From Acidobacteriota bacterium (GTDB lineage: Bacteria > Acidobacteriota > Blastocatellia > Pyrinomonadales > Pyrinomonadaceae): a DNA stretch of 7,377 nucleotides. The notes under the pieces were generated by a model. The model searched no databases, was not told the origin of the DNA, and saw nothing but the letters and a program-made list of their open reading frames with translations. Where the stretch lies: assembly GCA_005790265.1 (NCBI GenBank), contig SXVE01000119.1, positions 1 through 7,377 of the forward strand, given 5' to 3'. Numbering within the stretch: position 1 is the stretch's first letter; each line of letters begins with the position of its first letter. Of the stretch, positions 1 to 5,883 are shown one piece after another. The position numbers and the translations under genes were made by a program.

Positions 1-602
1 CTTTTTGTTATATGGATCGCCTGTTGCGGCACGAAAATTACGGTAAACTGCACCGCACGGTTGACGAAAAACATCTGATTGTCGTCGTCGCCAGCAATGA
101 TTTTGACGACGTTTTAAAGTTGTGCGAGCGAATCGTCGTGCTGCACGAAGGCGAAGTCAAACAAATCGGCACGCCGCGCGAAATCTACCAAAAACCGAGC
201 TGCGTCGCCGTCGCGCGCATCACCGGACGCAACAATTTAATCGAAGCCCGAAGAATTGATTCGCCGAACAACGAGCTTCCCGAATTTCAAACAATCCTCG
301 GCGAACATCGCCTTTTCACATCGAAAACCGACAAGCTAAAAAACGAATCTGGCGGCGAAAAAGTCACATTGGCGATTCGTCCCGAGCATATTTCGATTTC
401 ATTCGGCGCTTCGTTTCCCGAAGATAATTTGCTGCGCGCGCAAATCACCGGCATTGATTTTCAGGGCGCGACCACGTTGATTCGGCTCGAATCAAACGGC
501 TTAAAACTCGACGCGCTGGTGCTGCGTTTGGTCGGTTTGAACGTCGGCGAAGAATGCATGGTCGGTTTGCCGCCCGACAGAATTTTTGTTTTGAACGAAT
601 AG
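1..602 (+). CDS. ABC transporter ATP-binding protein, C-terminal part (PotA/ModC/CysA-like, TOBE domain); 5' end outside window
   Basis: This is the ATPase subunit of a probable ABC importer, acting on the cytoplasmic face of the inner membrane; the substrate cannot be told. The frame is open to the left edge, so the ATG at 12 is internal: residues F-C-Y-M-D at 3-17 match the D-loop that follows Walker B (DEPxxxLD in relatives). Walker A, the signature and Walker B are therefore outside the window. Counting from that Met, residues 22-65 hold the beta strand and switch-loop region (LIVVVASND), then ERIVVLHEGEVKQIGTP and EIYQKP, which are typical of the polyamine/sulfate/molybdate importer ATPases. 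A C-terminal TOBE-type domain follows at about 72-196, with the conserved IRPEH at 122-126. The usual switch histidine (T-H-D) is replaced by Asn29 (S-N-D, codon AAT at 96-98). The stop is TAG at 600-602, just before a strong terminator. Family assignment is firm; substrate is unknown. Confidence 0.88.
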   Translation, partial: FCYMDRLLRHENYGKLHRTVDEKHLIVVVASNDFDDVLKLCERIVVLHEGEVKQIGTPREIYQKPSCVAVARITGRNNLIEARRIDSPNNELPEFQTILGEHRLFTSKTDKLKNESGGEKVTLAIRPEHISISFGASFPEDNLLRAQITGIDFQGATTLIRLESNGLKLDALVLRLVGLNVGEECMVGLPPDRIFVLNE

Positions 603-623
603 CGTGTTCATTTTCTCGCTCGT

Positions 624-663
624 AAATAAAAAAGGCGAACCGCACGGTTCGCCTTTTTTATTT
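624..663. terminator. Bidirectional intrinsic terminator between convergent genes
   Basis: A perfect 18-bp inverted repeat (624-641 and 646-663) with a 4-base loop GCAC. The GC-rich core is GGCGAACC/GGTTCGCC, flanked by A6 on the left arm and T6 on the right, so each strand reads as stem plus U-tract. It starts 22 bases after the ABC ATPase stop and ends 29 bases after the protease stop, as expected for a terminator serving both converging transcripts. Confidence 0.93.
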
Positions 664-691
664 TTACAAAGTTTGGTTTTATTATTTTGAT

Positions 692-3600
692 TTAACGATA
701 CGGAGTATAAGCCGCAGAAATCGGAATATCGCCGTTCTGCCCGAATTGAATCGCGCTAAATGCGTTGTTTGAACTGTTCAACCGATACCAGTAACCGTTT
801 GACGGACGAAAAACCGCGATGTCGCCTTTGCCGTCGTTTTCAAAATCGGCGGGCGTCGGAATATCTCCGTTCATCCCAAACTGCACCGACGAAAACCCCT
901 GTCTCGAACCGGAAACATTCCATACTCCGTTTGACGGACGGAAAACCGCCAGATCAGTTTTTCCATCGCCGTCATAATCATACGGCGATGGCTTGTCGCC
1001 GCTCGCTCCGAACAACACGTTAGAAGTTCCGGCTTGACTCTGCATCAGCGTCCACGCTCCGGTTGACGGGCGAAAATATGAATAATCAGTTTTTCCGTCG
1101 CCGTCGTAATCGCCCTGCAATTGTTTGTCAGTTGACGTGCCGAATTGAAATCCCAAAAATCCGTTAAGACTGCGCGAAATGTACCAATAGTTGTTGACCG
1201 GACGATAAACCGCCAAATCGGTTTTTCCGTCGCCGTCGTAATCACCTTGCAGCGGAATATCTCCGGCTTGCCCGAATTGATAATAAGCGAAACCGAGCGA
1301 GCTTCTCTGCAAATACCAAAAGCCGTTGGAAGGTCGCCAAACGGCATAATCGGTTTTTCCGTCGGCGTCATAATCGCCGGGTACGATTACATCTTCGGAC
1401 GCGCCGAATTGGTAAGCCGCAAAAGTATTGTCGGCGCTGCGCAAAATATACCAATTGCCGTTCGACGGACGATAAACAGCGATGTCGGCTTTGCCGTCGC
1501 CGTCAAAATCTGACGGTTTGTTTTTTTCGACCGGCGGCAGATACTGTTCAAAAAAGTTGTAAGCAACTAATGAAAAATGCTGATCGGTCGCGTCGGCATT
1601 GCCCAAAATTCCGTTGCCGTTAATTGCCGCCGCGCTGATCGTAATAGTGACGCGCGTTCCAGCCGGAATTCCGGCGGGCAGAAATACGTTCTCAACGTTA
1701 TTGACCGTATCGAGATTGCCGCCGGTCGCTGAACTGCCGTTGCTAAAAACATTTCCGCGATAAACGGTGCTGCCGATGGTAACTACTAAATCGAGATTAT
1801 TAACGAGAGCCGGATTGCCGACGCCGGGCGGATCCGTCCACACGAGGCTGACGCGAAAAGGTTTATTTGAATCGTTAACGATGCCGGTTATTTTGATGCT
1901 TTCTCCCGCGTTTGAAAAATTCGCCGTTTGATTGACGTATTTCATAAAAGCATCGCCGCTCAACATATATTTTAAGTTGATGCGTCCCCAACCTTCCGCG
2001 CCGTTCGGAATTGCCGCCGCCGCGTTGACGCCGTTCATTTCCTGCGCCGTGTTGATAATCGCCGCTTTGATCAAAGAAGGGCTCGGATTGACGCCTGAAT
2101 TCGTATTTTTCCAGAATTGCGTAAAAAGCGCGGCGGCACCGGAAATCTGCGGAGCCGAATGCGAGGTGCCCGAACTGAAACTGTGATTTTCATCTATCGA
2201 ACCGTGAACGCCGTCGCCATTGCCGGCGCGTGAACCGGTGACAAAATTGCCCGGCGCGGTGATATCCGGCTTGACGCGTCCGTCAACGCTCGGACCGCGG
2301 CTCGAAGTAACCGGAATGTCGTCAATATTATTGGCATTCGCGCCGCCGATTTCCGTGCGAAAATTTTCCGAATTGCCGACCGCGATAATATTCTTCGCGA
2401 CTTTCGGACGAGTCAAACCGTCGGTGCCGAAGTTTCCCGCCGAGAAAATAATGGAAATCGGGTCAATCGTCGCGCCAACCGAGCCGTCCTGCACGAAACC
2501 GTCGTACATTGCGGCGAGCGAATCGTAGGAATTGCCGTTCGTGTTGTCGCCCCAGCTGTTGTTGATGATATTGGCGCGCACGCCGTTCGGCGCAATCGTT
2601 AATAAAGCGTCGTTGACGGCTTGCGCGTCGGTCGTCGTGTTGTTTGTTTTCAGAAACGGAATATTAACGAGATTGGCGCGCGGCGCGATTCCTTTGCCGT
2701 AGTTGTAGCCTTTGGCGTCGAGCGCGCCGAACGGCGCGTTGCCCGCGATGATGCTCGCGTTAATCTGCCCGTGTCCGCCTTCCGCGCCAGCGGTCGCTCC
2801 GCGCAAAGGTCCGTCAACCACATTATTTGCGGTCAGATAAAAACCGCCGTTTCCGGGAATCGAAATTCCGTCGTCGCTGACCGCGACCGTGACGCCGGTT
2901 CCGTCAACGCCGAATTGCACGAGCGGGTTGTAACCGGGCGAATCGAGAATCGTCGTCGTAAAAAAGTTTCCGGCGACGATCTGCGCCGCTCGTTCGTCTT
3001 CTTTTTTCGCTTTCAGCGCCGGATCAATCCGAAAAACATCGGGAAGCGCGGTTATTTTCGCGACATCGGCGATTGGCATTTCAACTCTCAAAACATTGAA
3101 AAAATTATGTTCGAGCGTCGTTTCATTCACAATCGCGGCGTTTGCCGCGCTGGCAATCTGGCGGCGAACTTCGGCTAAATTCGCGCGTCCGAATACCGCG
3201 ACATCAAACGACGCGGTTTCGTTTTGAATATTCGCCGTAAATTTTTTGAATTCGGGAGCGATTTTTTGTTCCGGCTGGTATTTACCGATCCAGCGAACTT
3301 TCGAATGCGCGGCGATTTTTTGCAGCTGCGCGTTGCTGCCGTAAACGATAAATGCTTGATGCGGAACGTATTGAACGATTTCCGCGCCGATTTCCCGCAA
3401 ACTTTCGAGCCACTCGTCTTTGGTCGTCGCGCCGAATTGGACGATAAAATAGTTTTTTTCTTCGAGCATCGAACCGATTTTTTCAGCGGTAAAATTTTCG
3501 GTCAGAACTTCTTTCAGCGGTTCAAATTTTCCGTTCGGCAAATTGATGCTTGTTTCAAGCGTTTGAGCAGCGAGTTCGGCGGCAGGCGCATCGGTTTTTT

Positions 3601-3913
3601 TGTTCTTGGCTTTATTGTTGCCAGCGACGGCAACGATGACGAACGATCCGTAATCTTCGATTATTTCACCGATCTGCGCGGCTTTTTCGCGGTCGTTTAT
3701 GTCGTTGATTTCGATGCGCGCGAAATTTTTCGACGCGTCGCGGATTTGTTTAGTGATACGATCTGGTTGAGCGAATTTTTGAAATAAAGCGCCTTCTTCC
3801 ATTTGTTTCTGGGCTTTTTGGTTGTTCAAATTTAATCCGAAAAGACAGAACAAAAACAAGAAAATCAAAAAAACGGCATAAAGACGCCGCTTAAGGTGCA
3901 ATTTTTCTTTCAC
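692..3913 (-). CDS. Secreted subtilisin-like (S8) serine protease with KP-43-like beta domain and six FG-GAP repeats
   Basis: A predicted extracytoplasmic endopeptidase of 1073 residues, numbered here from GTG 3913. Residues 11-28 form a hydrophobic segment after a basic N-terminus (KLHLKRR), a signal peptide or uncleaved anchor. About 155-220 and 235-305 resemble two successive propeptide-like modules; the first ends W-I-G-K-Y-x-P, as in other S8 precursors. The catalytic domain spans about 332-653: Asp347 (AVSDDG), His381 (GHGQINAS), oxyanion Asn494 (FSAGN) and Ser584 (GTSHSAP) appear in the normal S8 order. A beta domain at about 662-785 contains LVWTDPPG and LVNNLDL, typical of KP-43-type proteases. 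Residues 802-1073 are FG-GAP/VCBS repeats with Asp-rich calcium-binding-like loops. GTG 3913 is chosen because AGGAG at 3921-3925 lies 7 bases upstream; a TTG at 3919 would lie only 1 base from it. The His motif departs from the usual GHGTHVAG, but the triad looks complete. The physiological substrate is unknown. Confidence 0.93.
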   Translation of the reverse strand: MKEKLHLKRRLYAVFLIFLFLFCLFGLNLNNQKAQKQMEEGALFQKFAQPDRITKQIRDASKNFARIEINDINDREKAAQIGEIIEDYGSFVIVAVAGNNKAKNKKTDAPAAELAAQTLETSINLPNGKFEPLKEVLTENFTAEKIGSMLEEKNYFIVQFGATTKDEWLESLREIGAEIVQYVPHQAFIVYGSNAQLQKIAAHSKVRWIGKYQPEQKIAPEFKKFTANIQNETASFDVAVFGRANLAEVRRQIASAANAAIVNETTLEHNFFNVLRVEMPIADVAKITALPDVFRIDPALKAKKEDERAAQIVAGNFFTTTILDSPGYNPLVQFGVDGTGVTVAVSDDGISIPGNGGFYLTANNVVDGPLRGATAGAEGGHGQINASIIAGNAPFGALDAKGYNYGKGIAPRANLVNIPFLKTNNTTTDAQAVNDALLTIAPNGVRANIINNSWGDNTNGNSYDSLAAMYDGFVQDGSVGATIDPISIIFSAGNFGTDGLTRPKVAKNIIAVGNSENFRTEIGGANANNIDDIPVTSSRGPSVDGRVKPDITAPGNFVTGSRAGNGDGVHGSIDENHSFSSGTSHSAPQISGAAALFTQFWKNTNSGVNPSPSLIKAAIINTAQEMNGVNAAAAIPNGAEGWGRINLKYMLSGDAFMKYVNQTANFSNAGESIKITGIVNDSNKPFRVSLVWTDPPGVGNPALVNNLDLVVTIGSTVYRGNVFSNGSSATGGNLDTVNNVENVFLPAGIPAGTRVTITISAAAINGNGILGNADATDQHFSLVAYNFFEQYLPPVEKNKPSDFDGDGKADIAVYRPSNGNWYILRSADNTFAAYQFGASEDVIVPGDYDADGKTDYAVWRPSNGFWYLQRSSLGFAYYQFGQAGDIPLQGDYDGDGKTDLAVYRPVNNYWYISRSLNGFLGFQFGTSTDKQLQGDYDGDGKTDYSYFRPSTGAWTLMQSQAGTSNVLFGASGDKPSPYDYDGDGKTDLAVFRPSNGVWNVSGSRQGFSSVQFGMNGDIPTPADFENDGKGDIAVFRPSNGYWYRLNSSNNAFSAIQFGQNGDIPISAAYTPYR
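695..1510 (-). repeat. Six tandem FG-GAP/VCBS modules (132-bp period) at the protease C-terminus
   Basis: Asp-rich loops begin at residues 802, 847, 891, 935, 979 and 1023 of the protease, a period of 45 then exactly 44 residues. Unit borders in DNA are about 1510, 1375, 1243, 1111, 979, 847 and 716, and residues 1067-1073 form a short tail (715-695). Each unit reads DYDGDGKTD, then AVxRPSNGxWY, then QFG and GDxP. The loop bases are almost identical between units 3 and 4. Known FG-GAP repeats form beta-propeller blades and bind calcium through DxDxDG loops; here that is an inference. The sixth loop is degenerate (DFENDGKGD). Confidence 0.9.
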
Positions 3914-3920
3914 TATCAAA

Positions 3921-3925
3921 CTCCT
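3921..3925 (-). promoter_or_regulatory. Shine-Dalgarno site AGGAG that decides the protease start
   Basis: On the minus strand AGGAG is followed by 7 bases and then GTG at 3911-3913. The alternative TTG at 3917-3919 is separated from the site by a single base, too close for initiation, so the GTG is the likely start. Confidence 0.75.
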
Positions 3926-3970
3926 GAATTATCTGAAAAATATTTTGGGGTTTTTGCCGAGAAGAAACAG

Positions 3971-3998
3971 GTTATCACAATTTTTTCCAACATCACAA
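3971..3998 (-). promoter_or_regulatory. Candidate promoter for the S8 protease gene
   Basis: Reading the minus strand, TTGTGA (3998-3993) is followed by 16 bases and then GATAAC (3976-3971) preceded by TGT, an extended -10 arrangement. This would give a leader of about 50 bases before GTG 3913. The match to the sigma-70 consensus is only partial. The heptamer TTGTGAT occurs twice here (3998-3992 and 3980-3974), so the second copy overlaps the proposed -10. The rest of the 3914-4121 spacer is AT-rich and shows no other gene. Confidence 0.25.
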
Positions 3999-4043
3999 CG
4001 ATTTTTCGCCGAATCGCGCCCGCTCAATCTATAAAAATTTCTA

Positions 4044-4108
4044 TTAACAAAAAAACTCCAAGTTTTAGCGGATATTTTTTCCCGCCTCAACTCGGAGTTG
4101 TTTGTTAA
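4044..4108 (-). terminator. Probable intrinsic terminator after the OmpA-family gene
   Basis: Arms at about 4044-4062 and 4091-4108 are complementary apart from a one-base bulge and two or so mismatches. On the minus strand the core is ACTCCGAG ... CTTGGAGT followed immediately by a run of seven T, the expected shape for termination of transcription arriving from the gene that stops at 4122. The loop is long (about 28 bases) and holds a minor GCGG/CCGC stem (4068-4071 with 4082-4085). It suggests that the protease gene downstream has its own promoter. Confidence 0.6.
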
Positions 4109-4121
4109 TCAGCCGCACTCT

Positions 4122-5675
4122 TTAATAGTTCGGCAGTAAAATGATCTGCACGCGCCGATTCTTCGCGCGATTGGCATTGGTCGTGTTGGCGGCAACCGGC
4201 AAGCTCGCGCCGTAGCCTTTAGCCGCGGCGAGACGATCCGGCGTAACGCCGAAAGAAAGCAGTTTGTCGGCGATTGCCTGCGCGCGTTCCTGCGTCAAAG
4301 TCTGCAATTCGTCCGGCGTTCCTTTGTTGTCGGTGTGCGCTTCGACTTCGATTTTATAAGCCGCGCTGCCCGCTAAAACTTCGCCGAGCGTGCTGATTTT
4401 CACGTCCGTGTTCGGCGCGAAACTGCTCACGCGCGTTCCCGCCCAGAAAGTTTCGGGCAGAGTTAAAACGATGCCGCGGTCGTTGCGCGCGACGGTTCCG
4501 AAGCGTTTGAGCGAATTCATCAGAATCGGTTCGTTCGCCTGGATTTGCGAAATTCTTTCCTGCTGCGCGCGCTGTTCTTCATTGGCTTGCTGCTGATTTT
4601 CGTACTGCGTCACGCGATTTTTGTAAGAATCGGCTTCGGTTTTGGTTTTGCCTAAATCTTCGCGCAGTCTGCCGAGCTCTTCGCGCAGTTCTTTGACTTG
4701 ATTGGAAAAATTCAGCGCGTCGCGTTCGGCAAGCTCGCGATTGCGCGTTTCGCGTGCGAGTTCGGCGCGCAGTTCTTCCATCTGCGACTGTACATCGGCG
4801 AATTTTTCTTCGGTCTGTCGCGCTTCGGCGTCCTGTCTTGTTCGTTCGTTGCGCTTTTCGCGCGCGTCTTTGCGCACCGCCGCCGTTGATTCGGCTTTGA
4901 CCGCCGCGCTGATTGACTGGCGCGCGGAAACGTCAATCTGTTCTTCCGGTCGTCCGGCTTTCCAGCCGTTTTCCGCCGAATCGAGCAGCGTTACCGCTTC
5001 GTTTAATTCTTCGGTCGCGTCGCGTTCAGCTCCGGCAAATCGCGCGAGCGCAATCGCCTGTTTCGCCTGCAAAATCGTCGAAGGCGTTTTTGAGTAATCA
5101 ATTTCGGCGATTTCCGGCGTGCGCGCGTCGCGGAAAAAATCCGCCGAATTGCCGAAATACTGCACGGCGCGCGTCGTATCAATCGTCGCGCCCGATTTCG
5201 TATAAGGACTCAAATTTTCGAGCATAATCGCCTGCGACGGCTGGCGGACGAGAAAATGCGGCTCGGCGGTAATTATCAAAGCGAACGTTTGCAGCGGCGT
5301 CGTGACCGAAATTTTCGAGTCGAATTCAAAGAATCCGCGTCGTTTGATTTCGCCTAAATTATCAATTTGTCCGTTCGGCGAAACCGCCCACAAAACATAA
5401 GTCGCGTAACCGGCGCCGAGTTCAAACGGGCGCGGCATTTTCGAAACGGAAAGCTCGATTTCCGATCCGTTGCGGCTCGTGCGCTTCACTTTCGCTTCGC
5501 CTTTCATTCGCGGAAAACGCGTCGTGCCGCGAAACTGCGTGTAGACGACTTGATCGAGCGGATAAGTAATCGCCGTCGTCTGCCGCGCCACGTCGAGCTG
5601 TCCGAAAGCGAAAATTACGGTTGAAAAAAGAAACAGAAATATAAATAAAAATTTGATTGCCTTTGAATTTTGCAT
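4122..5675 (-). CDS. OmpA-family envelope protein with DUF4398-like region and long coiled coil
   Basis: A 517-residue exported protein likely to tie the outer membrane or periplasm to peptidoglycan. Residues 1-26 are a signal peptide: basic start, hydrophobic core FLFIFLFLF, and a probable cleavage site near AFGQ. Residues about 27-165 look beta-rich and are not recognised. About 197-265 is Ala/Glu-rich helix resembling DUF4398, often found beside OmpA domains. About 268-380 is strongly charged heptad-like sequence, a long coiled coil. The OmpA-like domain fills about 400-515: EAHTDNKG, then QERAQAIADKL, KGYGASLPVA and NRAKNRRVQI. Asp449 and Arg464 align with the residues that bind diaminopimelate in E. 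coli OmpA (D271 and R286). ATG 5675 is preferred over the upstream in-frame ATG at 5720 because AGGAG lies 8 bases before it and the signal peptide follows directly. No 8-strand beta-barrel of the classic OmpA type is evident. Confidence 0.9.
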   Translation of the reverse strand: MQNSKAIKFLFIFLFLFSTVIFAFGQLDVARQTTAITYPLDQVVYTQFRGTTRFPRMKGEAKVKRTSRNGSEIELSVSKMPRPFELGAGYATYVLWAVSPNGQIDNLGEIKRRGFFEFDSKISVTTPLQTFALIITAEPHFLVRQPSQAIMLENLSPYTKSGATIDTTRAVQYFGNSADFFRDARTPEIAEIDYSKTPSTILQAKQAIALARFAGAERDATEELNEAVTLLDSAENGWKAGRPEEQIDVSARQSISAAVKAESTAAVRKDAREKRNERTRQDAEARQTEEKFADVQSQMEELRAELARETRNRELAERDALNFSNQVKELREELGRLREDLGKTKTEADSYKNRVTQYENQQQANEEQRAQQERISQIQANEPILMNSLKRFGTVARNDRGIVLTLPETFWAGTRVSSFAPNTDVKISTLGEVLAGSAAYKIEVEAHTDNKGTPDELQTLTQERAQAIADKLLSFGVTPDRLAAAKGYGASLPVAANTTNANRAKNRRVQIILLPNY

Positions 5676-5683
5676 GAATTTTT

Positions 5684-5688
5684 CTCCT
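5684..5688 (-). promoter_or_regulatory. Shine-Dalgarno site AGGAG for the OmpA-family gene
   Basis: Minus-strand AGGAG sits 8 bases before ATG 5675. The longer in-frame start at 5720 would add 15 residues ahead of a clear signal peptide, so this site settles the start. Confidence 0.75.
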
Positions 5689-5792
5689 CGGAAGAGCGGT
5701 GCTTTAAGCAAAGATGCCACAAAATAATTTCACGTTGCAACTCTCCGCTTTTTCCGCCGCGAAAGTTGCCGCGCCGCAAACGGTTTGTTTGA

Positions 5793-5798
5793 ACTATA
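5793..5798 (-). promoter_or_regulatory. Candidate -10 element for the OmpA-family gene
   Basis: TATAGT on the minus strand is a good -10 match, but no convincing -35 is found 16-18 bases upstream. It would give a leader of about 110 bases. A short palindrome (TGCTTTAAGCA on the plus strand, 5700-5710) lies in that leader. Weak support. Confidence 0.2.
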
Positions 5799-5824
5799 CG
5801 GCAAATCGAATTGGATTTGAGAAT

Positions 5825-5852
5825 TTTCAATTTCAGTAAATTACAGTATATT
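5825..5852 (+). promoter_or_regulatory. Candidate promoter for the MsbA-like exporter
   Basis: TTTCAA (5825-5830), a 16-base spacer and TATATT (5847-5852) lie in the AT-rich half of the divergent spacer, about 30 bases before ATG 5884. The -10 match is fair and the -35 match is poor. The spacer 5676-5883 contains no gene. Confidence 0.28.
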
Positions 5853-5883
5853 TTAACATTTACACGATTCTTGCTAACCGCCG

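Noticed and set aside
12..602. A stand-alone 196-residue protein beginning at ATG 12
   Set aside because: The frame is open to the window edge, and the residues before the ATG match the end of the Walker B/D-loop region, so it is the tail of a larger ATPase.
716..1510. Regularly spaced near-identical segments that could be mistaken for a CRISPR array or DNA repeat element
   Set aside because: The 132-bp period is in frame and encodes FG-GAP modules; conserved segments match the DxDxDG loop codons and there are no unique spacers.
2621..3787. Two long plus-strand open frames (2621-3178 and 3224-3787) opposite the protease N-terminal half
   Set aside because: They are antisense to a clearly coding gene, are rich in Arg and Phe, resemble no family, and reflect codon bias on the other strand.
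5700..5710. Short palindrome TGCTTTAAGCA in the OmpA leader
   Set aside because: Only 11 bases with no second copy or spacing evidence; expected by chance in AT-rich spacer.
4122..5720. Longer version of the OmpA-family gene starting at ATG 5720
   Set aside because: The extra 15 residues precede a signal peptide, and the AGGAG site is correctly spaced only for ATG 5675.
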